From an uncultured Prosthecobacter sp. (GTDB taxonomy: Bacteria; Verrucomicrobiota; Verrucomicrobiia; Verrucomicrobiales; Verrucomicrobiaceae): a stretch of 12,750 nucleotides of DNA. The notes beneath the pieces are model-generated. The model did not search any database and was not told the origin of the DNA. It worked only from the letters and a program-made list of their open reading frames with translations. Shown in pieces: positions 7,177 to 12,750 of the stretch (position 1 is its first letter; every line of letters begins with the position of its first letter). The stretch spans positions 1 to 12,750 of the forward strand of contig CANNUR010000072.1 in the NCBI GenBank assembly GCA_947523045.1, written 5' to 3'. The position numbers were made by a program, and so were the translations under genes.

Positions 7177-8526
7177 ATGTCTGCACACGGTCTTCTCTCC
7201 GCCCTCGCCCTGTTCACCACGCTGCCCCTGCTCGCCCAACCCGTCGGCGACGGCATCGCCGATGACACGGCGGCGGTGCAGCAGCTCCTGGATGCTGGCG
7301 GTGCGGTGCGCTTGGGACGCGGCACCTACCGGCTGACGAAGACGATTGAGGTCGATCTCGCCAAGACGGGCTTTGTGTCCCTCAATGGCGACGGTGTCGC
7401 GCGTTTTGTCATGGCCGGGCCCGGACCGGCCTTTCGCTTCAAGGGCACGCACGGCGGCACGGCCGCGCCGCAGACGGTGAAACCGGAGGTCTGGGAGCGC
7501 CAGCGCACGCCCATGGTCGATGCCGTGGAAATCGTCGGCGACCACCCCGAGGCGGACGGCGTTGAGGCCGTGGGTACGATGCAACTCACCCTCACCCGGC
7601 TCGTGGTCCGCGAGGCCCGACACGGGGTGCGTCTGGCGGAGCGCAATCGCAACGTCATCCTCAGCGAGTGCCATCTGTATCACAACCGCGGCATTGGCGT
7701 GTTTTATGACGAGGTCGATCTGCACCAGTCCACCATCACCGGCTGTCACATCAGCTACAATGCCGGCGGCGGTGTGGTGACGCGCGGGGGTGGTGTGCGC
7801 AACCTGCACATCGGCAACTGCGACATCGAGAGCAACATGACGCCTGAGGCACCGCCGACCGCCAACGTGCTGATCGACTGCACGGGCGGCTCGACCGCCG
7901 AGGTGACCCTTGTCGGCTGCACGATCCAGCACAATCCCTCGCCAGGCGCGGCCAATGTGCGTGTCATCGGCCAGGGAGTGCCGCGTCCCGGCAACGAGGC
8001 GCCGCACTGGGGACACCTGACGATTGCCGACAACGTGCTCAGCGATGTCGAGATCAACATCGACCTCCAAAACATGCGCGGTGCGGTGATCACCGGCAAC
8101 ACCTTCGGCGTCGGCTACCAGCACGACCTGCGGGCCGTGGGCTGTAGCCAGATCGCCATCGGTGCCAACACCTTCGATCGCAATCCGCCCTACTACCGCG
8201 GCAAGTCCGAGGCGGTGAAGGGCGGCCTGGTCTTCCGCGGCTGCCGCGATGTCACGCTGTCCGGCCTGCATGTGAATGGCGTGCGCGGCCATGAGGCGGC
8301 GCTGCTGATCGAGGACGGCTCGGGCTTCAACCTCTCCGGTTGCTCGATCCTCGACAGCGATGGCGTCGGCCTGCTGCTGCGCAAGACTCGCGACAGCCTG
8401 ATCACCGGCTGCCGCATCGCCGACCGTCGCCCGGACCGCGCGCCCGCGCCCTCGATCCGCCTCGAAGGCGGTTCGGGCAATGACCTGCACGCCAACCAGA
8501 CCGCCCACGGCGTCGAAACCCGCTGA
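7177..8526 (+). CDS. Exported right-handed parallel beta-helix protein (pectate-lyase-like fold)
   Basis: This is a 449-residue protein. Residues 1-21 (MSAHGLLSALALFTTLPLLAQ) are a signal peptide. The mature protein begins with GDGIADDTAAVQQLLDAGG and GRGTYRLTKTI, the entry motif of pectate-lyase-superfamily beta-helices. It continues with repeated turns of about 22-25 residues carrying hydrophobic/Asn patterns (NVILSECHLYHNRGIGVF, STITGCHISYNAGGGVV, AVITGNTFGV, FNLSGCSILDSDGVGLLL, SLITGCRIAD). Such folds include polysaccharide lyases, glycosidases, epimerases and plain binding proteins, and I see no cluster of residues that settles which. The many NG/GN turns and internal Cys-containing coils are normal for stacked beta-helices. 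The frame is open further upstream, but that part overlaps the peptidase gene. The ATG at 7177 gives the signal peptide. The next gene starts 11 bp after its stop, so the two are very likely co-transcribed. Confidence 0.88.
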   Translation: MSAHGLLSALALFTTLPLLAQPVGDGIADDTAAVQQLLDAGGAVRLGRGTYRLTKTIEVDLAKTGFVSLNGDGVARFVMAGPGPAFRFKGTHGGTAAPQTVKPEVWERQRTPMVDAVEIVGDHPEADGVEAVGTMQLTLTRLVVREARHGVRLAERNRNVILSECHLYHNRGIGVFYDEVDLHQSTITGCHISYNAGGGVVTRGGGVRNLHIGNCDIESNMTPEAPPTANVLIDCTGGSTAEVTLVGCTIQHNPSPGAANVRVIGQGVPRPGNEAPHWGHLTIADNVLSDVEINIDLQNMRGAVITGNTFGVGYQHDLRAVGCSQIAIGANTFDRNPPYYRGKSEAVKGGLVFRGCRDVTLSGLHVNGVRGHEAALLIEDGSGFNLSGCSILDSDGVGLLLRKTRDSLITGCRIADRRPDRAPAPSIRLEGGSGNDLHANQTAHGVETR

Positions 8527-8537
8527 TTCCTGCCACC

Positions 8538-9105
8538 ATGCTGACCCGCCTTCCTGCCCTCCTCCTCGCTTCGCTGGCCTTGTCCGCAGCGCCCGCCGCC
8601 TTCGCCGCCGGCCCCAAGCCGGGCCCGGTGGCTTACGTCACCCTGGAGACACGTGATTTCCGCGTCGAGATCGCCGGCGACCGCGCCTGGACGATCAGTC
8701 GGCACGATGTATGCCTTCATGCACCCCTTCCTGCCGTCGACGAAAGCCTGGCTGGCGGAGACGGCCGATGGCCGGCGTGTCGAGGGAGGTTTTGATGAAG
8801 GCGGCGGCCATCGCCTGCGCGAGGACGTGCGCTGGACGGCGATCCATGATCCGACGACCCGCCGGGCGACCCTGGTCTGGAGTCCGCAGGTCATTGAGGG
8901 CAAGGATCTGAAGACCTTTTACTGGGACAAGAACGTCTACCACAAGCTTTACCACTCGATCTATGCCAAGACGACGGTGCCGGCCGGCACGCGACGCGAG
9001 GTGGTGGTGGAACTGCGCTGTGTCGAAGCCGGGGTGGAGGACTGGCAGCCGGCGGTGAACCGGCTGGCCGGGCAATTGCAGCAGCGCCCGGCGGGCAGGG
9101 ATTGA
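8538..9105 (+). pseudogene. Small exported protein of unknown family, interrupted by a +1 frameshift
   Basis: The gene starts at an ATG 11 bp after the beta-helix gene with a clear signal peptide (MLTRLPALLLASLALSAAPAAFA) and reads sensibly through VAYVTLETRDFRVEIAGDRAWTIS. It then turns into atypical sequence and stops at 8795 after 85 residues. From about 8701 a second frame takes over, with coding-like composition (GTMYAFMHPFLPSTKAWLAE onward), and ends at the TGA 9103-9105. The full span of 568 bp is one base more than 189 codons, so removing one base near 8700 restores a 188-residue protein. I do not recognise the family. The restored protein would be secreted and mostly beta with many Trp/Tyr (TFYWDKNVYHKLYHSIY). 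It may be a true mutation or a sequencing/assembly error. No slippery heptamer is seen at the junction, so programmed frameshifting is unlikely. Confidence 0.75.
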
Positions 9106-9124
9106 GCCGGACCGCTCAGGCGGT
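9103..9124 (+). terminator. Overlapping small hairpins at the convergent stop codons
   Basis: TGAGC (9103-9107) and GCTCA (9114-9118) form a small inverted repeat that contains the stop codons of both convergent genes. Alternatively ACCGC (9111-9115) pairs with GCGGT (9120-9124) across a TCAG loop, followed by TTCG. The stems are only 5 bp and there is no long T-run, so termination here is a weak inference. The intergenic gap between the two genes is just 10 bp. Confidence 0.25.
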
Positions 9125-10192
9125 TTCGCCCGGCACCAGATCGGGCATGAGGCGCAGGGCCCGGCGCGGCAGCGTGCCGCCCTCGGCAATCCGGCGCACT
9201 GCCTGCGAGACCTTGCGGGCGAAAACCGCCGGCGGCGTCGAGTAGCGGGTGATCCGCGGCACGGCATGCTGGAGGAAACTTTCGTCGTCGCGACTGATCA
9301 CCCTGACGTCCTGCGGCAGGCGTTTGCCGAGGCGCTGCAGGTGCATGACGACGGTCAGCGCATGCACGGCGCGTGCCACCACGAAGGCGGTCGGCGCGTT
9401 CGGTGCCTTCAGCACGGCGTCGAGCCGGGCGACCAGGTGGGCGGCGCTGCCGTTGTGGCGCAGGACCCGCAGGGCGGGGGCACCGTCGCCGGTGAAGGCC
9501 TCGCGCAGGCCGGCTTCACTGTCGAGGTCGCCGCCGTAATCGCCCTCCGGCCGCACCAGGACGACCTGGCGGTGGCCCTTGCGTCGCAGCAGCAGGCCGG
9601 CGTGACGGCAGGTGGCGCGGTGGTCGGCATCGACCGACGGCAGGTCCATGCCGTCCATGCAGGAGCCGACGACGAGGCAGGGCAGGGCGCGGCGCACAAA
9701 CCAGCGCTGCATGGGTTCGAGCGAGCCGAACAACAGCCAGGCGGCGGCTGGCACACGTCCGGTCAGGGCTTCCAGAGCCCGCGCCGGCTGGGCGGAGAAG
9801 CAGGAGGGCTGGACATGGATGGCGAGACGGAAGCCGGCCTGGGCGAGCTTTTCGCGCAGTTCGTCCACCATGACCACGGAGGCGGTGGTCATCTCGAGCA
9901 GGGGTCGTGCGGAGAGCACGGCAATGACCCGCGAATGCGCTTCCGGCACCTCCGCCCGATCCAGCCGGATGCGGCGTCGCCGCCGGGCATCGACCTCGAG
10001 CAGTCCCTCGCGCTCCAGCTCGTCGAGGGCGGTGCGCAGGGTGCTGCGGCTGACCTGCAGGTGCGCGCTGAGTTCGCGCTCGCCGGGCAGATGGCCCTGC
10101 CAGTGACCGGCGTGCAGGGCATTGCGCAGGCTCTGGGCGGTGAGGTCCGCGAGGGCGACGCGGCGGGGTGGGTGCAGGCTGGAGGGTGTCAT
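9116..10192 (-). CDS. GntR-type winged-helix regulator with LacI-type ligand-binding domain
   Basis: This is a 358-residue regulator. Residues about 10-80 are a GntR-like winged helix-turn-helix: LADLTAQSLRNALHAGHW, LPGERELSAHLQVSRSTLRT as the recognition region, LDELEREGLLEV, then an arginine-rich wing. Residues about 88-350 are a periplasmic-binding-protein-like sensor of the LacI/GalR type (SRVIAVLSARPLLE, LPCLVVGSCMDGMDLPSVDAD, the LLLRRKGHRQVVLVRP hinge region, PTAFVVARAVHALTVVMHLQRLG, DVRVISRDD). Such sensors usually bind sugars or sugar acids. It should act in the cytoplasm as a dimer. The ATG at 10192 is chosen because it sits just ahead of the winged helix. The frame extends upstream to 10390, but that leader overlaps the divergent aldolase gene and is not protein-like. 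A 10-bp inverted repeat abuts the start, suggesting autoregulation and control of the divergent aldolase operon. Confidence 0.88.
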   Translation of the reverse strand: MTPSSLHPPRRVALADLTAQSLRNALHAGHWQGHLPGERELSAHLQVSRSTLRTALDELEREGLLEVDARRRRRIRLDRAEVPEAHSRVIAVLSARPLLEMTTASVVMVDELREKLAQAGFRLAIHVQPSCFSAQPARALEALTGRVPAAAWLLFGSLEPMQRWFVRRALPCLVVGSCMDGMDLPSVDADHRATCRHAGLLLRRKGHRQVVLVRPEGDYGGDLDSEAGLREAFTGDGAPALRVLRHNGSAAHLVARLDAVLKAPNAPTAFVVARAVHALTVVMHLQRLGKRLPQDVRVISRDDESFLQHAVPRITRYSTPPAVFARKVSQAVRRIAEGGTLPRRALRLMPDLVPGETA

Positions 10193-10216
10193 GCTGGTCT
10201 GAAGAACAGACCAGCA
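10192..10216. promoter_or_regulatory. Perfect 10-bp inverted repeat, likely operator of the adjacent regulator
   Basis: TGCTGGTCTG (10192-10201) and CAGACCAGCA (10207-10216) are perfect complements around AAGAA. The 25-bp dyad touches the regulator start codon and lies 104 bp before the aldolase start. Its size, symmetry and place between two divergent genes are what a dimeric winged-helix regulator needs. It occupies the whole region where a ribosome-binding site for the regulator would be, so binding could block transcription or the transcript could fold over the start. A weak minus-strand -35-like TTGATA (complement of 10238-10243) would place the regulator transcript start inside this dyad. 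Confidence 0.75.
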
Positions 10217-10224
10217 GCATGCCC

Positions 10225-10253
10225 TTGTTTCCCGTCCTATCAAAGCCTGAAAT
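10225..10253 (+). promoter_or_regulatory. Candidate promoter for the aldolase-lactamase operon
   Basis: TTGTTT (10225-10230) and TGAAAT (10248-10253) are 17 bp apart and match the sigma-70 consensus at three and four of six positions. The -35 box begins 8 bp after the inverted repeat at 10192-10216, so a bound regulator could touch polymerase. A leader of about 60 bases would precede the aldolase ATG. The match is modest and the call is tentative. Confidence 0.35.
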
Positions 10254-10320
10254 GGGCTTGCCGGCCTGGGACGACGTGGCTGCTCCTTGTCGCTCTGCAG
10301 CCGGCGCATTTGCCCCCTCC

Positions 10321-11136
10321 ATGAGACGCTCCAAAGTTCTCGCCAGGCTGCGTGCCGGCCAGGTTGCCCGCCTGTGCTGCAGCGGTTCACCCATCGCCTT
10401 CCTGCCGGCCCTCGCCGCCCACTTTCGGTATGATGGCATCTGGATGGATGGCGAGCACCGCGCCTGGGAGGCGCGCGAGGTCGAAACCATGCTCGGCCGC
10501 CATCACGCCGCCGACATCGACTGCGTCTGGCGTCCGCCGTCCAAGGAGAAGAATGCGCTCTACCGCCTGCTCGAGGACGGGGCGACCGGCCTGATGATCC
10601 CCCATGTCGCCACGGCCGATGAGGCGCGTGCCTTGGTGCGGGCGGTCAAGTTCCCGCCGCAGGGCGACCGCGGTTTTTGCGGCGGCGGCCGCGATGCCGA
10701 CTACTGGATTGGCAAGCCCAGCGATTACACCGAGCAGGCCAATCGCGAAACCTTGCTGACGGTGCAGATCGAGACGCCGGAGGCGCTGGAGAATGTCGAG
10801 GCGATCGCCGCGGTCGACGGGGTCGACGTGCTTTTCCTCGGGCCGGGCGATCTGTCGCTGCGCCTCGGCTGCACGCCCGCCGTCGAAGATCCGGTCATGC
10901 TGACCGTGCAGCGGCGGATCGACACGGCCTGCCGCCGGCATGGCAAGGCCTGGGGGCGACCGGTCGGCAGTGCCGCCGATGCCAGGCGGCTCATCGAGCT
11001 CGGCGCGCGCTTCATCGTCCATGGCAGTGAGTTCGGCGCGCTGCACGCGCACCTCGGCGCCTGTGCCGCCGATTTTGACGCGGCGCTCAACGAGGGTGCG
11101 CGCGCCGCCGCCATTCCCGAGGGCAAATCCTACTGA
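10321..11136 (+). CDS. HpcH/HpaI family metal-dependent aldolase (2-keto-3-deoxy acid type)
   Basis: This 271-residue cytoplasmic protein is close to the usual 250-270 of the class II HpcH/HpaI aldolases, which split 2-keto-3-deoxy or 2-keto-4-hydroxy acids into pyruvate and an aldehyde. The expected residues are in place: the base His in WMDGEHRAW (H46), Arg in VWRPP (R71), and the metal ligands Glu in QIETPEA (E151) and Asp in GPGDLSLRLG (D177). From memory these match H45, R70, E149 and D175 of E. coli HpaI almost position for position. MIPHVATADEARALVRAVKFPPQG and GDRGF are also typical. The frame is open upstream past the regulator start, but the ATG at 10321 starts the conserved part. 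The substrate is unknown; an uronate- or deoxy-sugar-derived acid would suit the sugar-type regulator next door. The lactamase gene follows after 7 bp. Confidence 0.93.
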   Translation: MRRSKVLARLRAGQVARLCCSGSPIAFLPALAAHFRYDGIWMDGEHRAWEAREVETMLGRHHAADIDCVWRPPSKEKNALYRLLEDGATGLMIPHVATADEARALVRAVKFPPQGDRGFCGGGRDADYWIGKPSDYTEQANRETLLTVQIETPEALENVEAIAAVDGVDVLFLGPGDLSLRLGCTPAVEDPVMLTVQRRIDTACRRHGKAWGRPVGSAADARRLIELGARFIVHGSEFGALHAHLGACAADFDAALNEGARAAAIPEGKSY

Positions 11137-11143
11137 TCCGACC

Positions 11144-11998
11144 ATGACTCTTCTCTCGCGTTTGCTGATTCTCGCTCTCAGCGGATGGGCCGGCGCGAGC
11201 GCGCAGTTGCCCTCCACGTGGACCGAGCCTTTCCCGCCGCACAAGATCGCGGGCAACCTCTACTACGTCGGCTCCAAGGACCTGGCGTCCTATCTGGTGG
11301 CCACGCCGGAAGGCCACGTGCTCATCAACAGCAGCCTCGAGGAGTCCGTGCCGCTGATTCGCGCCAGCATCGAGGAGCTTGGCTTCAAGTTCAGCGACGT
11401 GAAAATCCTGCTGATCAGTCACGCGCACTCCGATCACTGCGCCGGCAGCGCCGAAATCATCCGGCAAACGAAGGCCCGCTATCACGTCATGGAGGCGGAT
11501 GCGGACGCCGTGGAGAGCGGGGGAGTGGCCAAGTCGCGCCTCAAGGCCAGTTACCTAAGCTACCCTCCCGCCAGGGTGGATCGCCGGCTCAAGGACGGCG
11601 ACGTGGTCGAGCTGGGCGGATCCAGGCTGGTGGCGCACCTTACCCCGGGGCACACGCGGGGCTGCACCACCTGGACCCTGCAGGTGGACGCGGAAGGACG
11701 GAAGCTGGATGCCGTCATCATCGGCAGCCCCAACGTCAATCCGGGTTATCTCCTCGTGAACAACAAGGACTATCCCGGCATCGCGACGGATTATGAGCGC
11801 TGCTTCCGGGTGCTGAAATCCCTGCCCGTGGATCTCTTTCTCGGCGCCCACGGCGGCTACTACGGCATGCCGGCGAAGCACGCGCGGCTCGGCGCGGACA
11901 AGGCCAACCCTTTCCTGGATCCCGCCGGATATCATCGGTACGTCGCGGACCGCGAGCAGGCGTTCCTAGCCGAGTTGGCCAGGCAGCAGGCCCGATGA
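11144..11998 (+). CDS. Subclass B3 metallo-beta-lactamase, FEZ-1-like
   Basis: This is a 284-residue exported protein. Residues 1-20 (MTLLSRLLILALSGWAGASA) are a signal peptide. The mature part follows FEZ-1 of Legionella gormanii, as I remember it, over its length: PFPPHKIAGNLYYVGSKDLASYL, the zinc motif SHAHSDHCAG (H93, H95, D97, H98), LTPGHTRGCTTWTL (H170), IIGSPNVNPGYLLVNN, and LGAHGGYYGM (H236). All six B3 zinc ligands are present and the family has no Ser at the L1-type substrate position here, which is also the FEZ-1 state. It should hydrolyse beta-lactams, including carbapenems, in the periplasm. That is expected from the family and not shown by sequence alone. The gene lies 7 bp after the aldolase gene in the same orientation, so the two are probably one transcript. 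No integron, insertion sequence or other resistance gene is near, so it looks chromosomal and native. Confidence 0.92.
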   Translation: MTLLSRLLILALSGWAGASAQLPSTWTEPFPPHKIAGNLYYVGSKDLASYLVATPEGHVLINSSLEESVPLIRASIEELGFKFSDVKILLISHAHSDHCAGSAEIIRQTKARYHVMEADADAVESGGVAKSRLKASYLSYPPARVDRRLKDGDVVELGGSRLVAHLTPGHTRGCTTWTLQVDAEGRKLDAVIIGSPNVNPGYLLVNNKDYPGIATDYERCFRVLKSLPVDLFLGAHGGYYGMPAKHARLGADKANPFLDPAGYHRYVADREQAFLAELARQQAR

Positions 11999-12128
11999 CG
12001 CCGAAAGAACGGTCGCCCGATCCAACGCCTGCTTCTGCCAGATGCCGTCACCGCCACGCCGCCGGCCTGACCCAGGACTGAGGCTGCCGGCCGGCAAAAC
12101 CTTCGCCGGCACGACCGTTCCGTTTTCC
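11999..12128. other. 130-bp intergenic region
   Basis: No open frame of coding character is seen here. GCCGGC occurs twice (12092-12097 and 12106-12111 by eye), separated by AAAACCTTC, and could form a 6-bp hairpin, but GCCGGC is its own complement and common in such GC-rich DNA. No clear promoter was found, so the downstream beta-helix gene may have its own unrecognised promoter here or be read through from the lactamase operon. Confidence 0.35.
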
Positions 12129-12750
12129 ATGTTTCGCTGCTCCTTCATCCTTCTTGGCGCGTTTTGCCCTTTGCTTCCGGCCCGTGATATTCATGTTGGC
12201 AAGGATTTCCCCGGCATTGCCCAAGCCATCCAGGCGGCGCAACCCGGCGACACCATCCATCTCGAACCGCGGGTGTATCATGAGTACGCGGGTTTTCATG
12301 CCAGGAAGGGCGAGCCCGGCCGGCCGATCACCCTGGACGGTCACGGTGCCACACTCAACGGCAGTGAGCCGCTCGATCCGGCGCAGTGGCGGCAGGTCGA
12401 GCCGGGACTGTGGGTTGCCGACGATTTGCTACCGTCTCTGAGCGATTCCGTACTCGGGCGCTGGTACTTCCTTTTCGACGGCCAGATGCAGCGCATGGGG
12501 CGCACGTCCAAGGGGCGCAAGGCCGCCTTCAAGGCGCCGGCCGAACTGCAGCCCGGTGAATGGACCTTTGTCCGCGACACCACGCGCGAGGATCCCTCTT
12601 CGAAGCGGATCCGCGGCCGCTTCTTCATCCGGCTGGCGCCGGGACAGTCGCTGGCGCAGGCGGGCATCCGGCTGCCGGTGCGCGCCGCCGGCGTGCAGCT
12701 CAGCGGCGGCAACGCCCACCTGGTCATCCGCAACCTGACGGCGACCCACG
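12129..12750 (+). CDS. Exported beta-helix protein, 3' end outside the window
   Basis: The frame is open from the ATG at 12129 to the window edge, showing 207 residues. Residues 1-19 (MFRCSFILLGAFCPLLPAR) act as a signal peptide. The mature start, DIHVGKDFPGIAQAIQAAQPGDTIHLEPRVYHE, is the standard opening of right-handed beta-helix proteins (periplasmic copper-binding/DUF1565-like and polysaccharide-lyase-like). It is followed by HARKGEPGRPITLDGHGATLNGSEPLD, again typical. Residues about 75-180 are an inserted region rich in Trp, Arg and Lys. Helix turns resume at VQLSGGNAHLVIRNLTATH. The catalytic part, if any, lies beyond the edge, so lyase, glycosidase or binding function cannot be decided. 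It is 130 bp after the lactamase gene and in the same direction. Together with the other beta-helix gene it supports a carbohydrate theme. Confidence 0.85.
   Translation, partial: MFRCSFILLGAFCPLLPARDIHVGKDFPGIAQAIQAAQPGDTIHLEPRVYHEYAGFHARKGEPGRPITLDGHGATLNGSEPLDPAQWRQVEPGLWVADDLLPSLSDSVLGRWYFLFDGQMQRMGRTSKGRKAAFKAPAELQPGEWTFVRDTTREDPSSKRIRGRFFIRLAPGQSLAQAGIRLPVRAAGVQLSGGNAHLVIRNLTATH

Noticed and set aside
8690..8710. Programmed ribosomal frameshift in the small exported protein
   Set aside because: There is no slippery heptamer, SD-like stimulator or obvious downstream pseudoknot at the junction; mutation or sequencing error is simpler.
11144..11998. Glyoxalase II or other non-lactamase member of the metallo-beta-lactamase fold
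   Set aside because: The spacing of the six zinc ligands, the GCTTWTL and NPGY motifs and the overall length match subclass B3 lactamases, especially FEZ-1.
12092..12111. GCCGGC repeats as a terminator or protein-binding site
   Set aside because: The hexamer is self-complementary and frequent in GC-rich sequence, and no T-run follows.
1..12750. tRNA, rRNA, riboswitch, CRISPR array, insertion sequence, integron or attachment site
   Set aside because: No tRNA-like cloverleaf, repeated spacer array, transposase, integrase or flanking direct repeats were seen; the longest gap between genes is about 130 bp.

Overview
The window is a GC-rich, gene-dense bacterial chromosomal segment holding twelve protein-coding loci. 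One is cut by each edge and one is frameshifted. Nothing in it looks like a phage, insertion sequence, integron, CRISPR array or stable RNA gene. The gene content (a FEZ-1-like B3 metallo-beta-lactamase, a ceramidase-fold secreted protein, a large two-module secreted esterase, beta-helix proteins, and a GntR-headed regulator with a LacI-type sensor) suggests a Verrucomicrobiota bacterium of the Opitutales/Opitutaceae kind. That assignment rests on remembered family distribution and was not computed. Every internal start that can be placed lacks a Shine-Dalgarno sequence and has C immediately before the ATG.

Layout. Positions 1-2114 (+): the C-terminal part of a C39-like cysteine peptidase, a HIT-family nucleotide hydrolase/transferase, and a small single-pass membrane protein of unknown role, possibly one operon. 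Positions 2115-2244: a convergent spacer with several hairpins. Positions 2245-3672 (-): a secreted ceramidase-fold protein that lacks the catalytic serine of true neutral ceramidases. Positions 3673-3783: the divergent promoter spacer. Positions 3784-9105 (+): a row of four secreted proteins. These are a large esterase with a dead second hydrolase module, an M14 zinc carboxypeptidase, a parallel beta-helix protein, and a frameshifted small exported protein. Positions 9116-10192 (-): the GntR/LacI-hybrid regulator, whose gene starts at a perfect 10-bp inverted repeat. Positions 10321-11998 (+): a cytoplasmic HpcH/HpaI-type aldolase and a secreted B3 metallo-beta-lactamase, 7 bp apart. Positions 12129-12750 (+): the N-terminal part of another exported beta-helix protein.

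How the parts may work together (inference). The exported esterase, peptidase and beta-helix proteins fit extracellular breakdown of an esterified polysaccharide or glycoconjugate. The aldolase would cleave a 2-keto-3-deoxy sugar acid inside the cell, and the regulator probably senses a small sugar-like ligand and controls itself and the divergent aldolase operon. The metallo-beta-lactamase sits inside that putative regulon, which is the most unusual arrangement here. I did not find a clear new defence, mobile or RNA system. The most useful oddities are the operator, the start-codon context, the altered ceramidase active site, the dead hydrolase module, the frameshift and the lactamase context.
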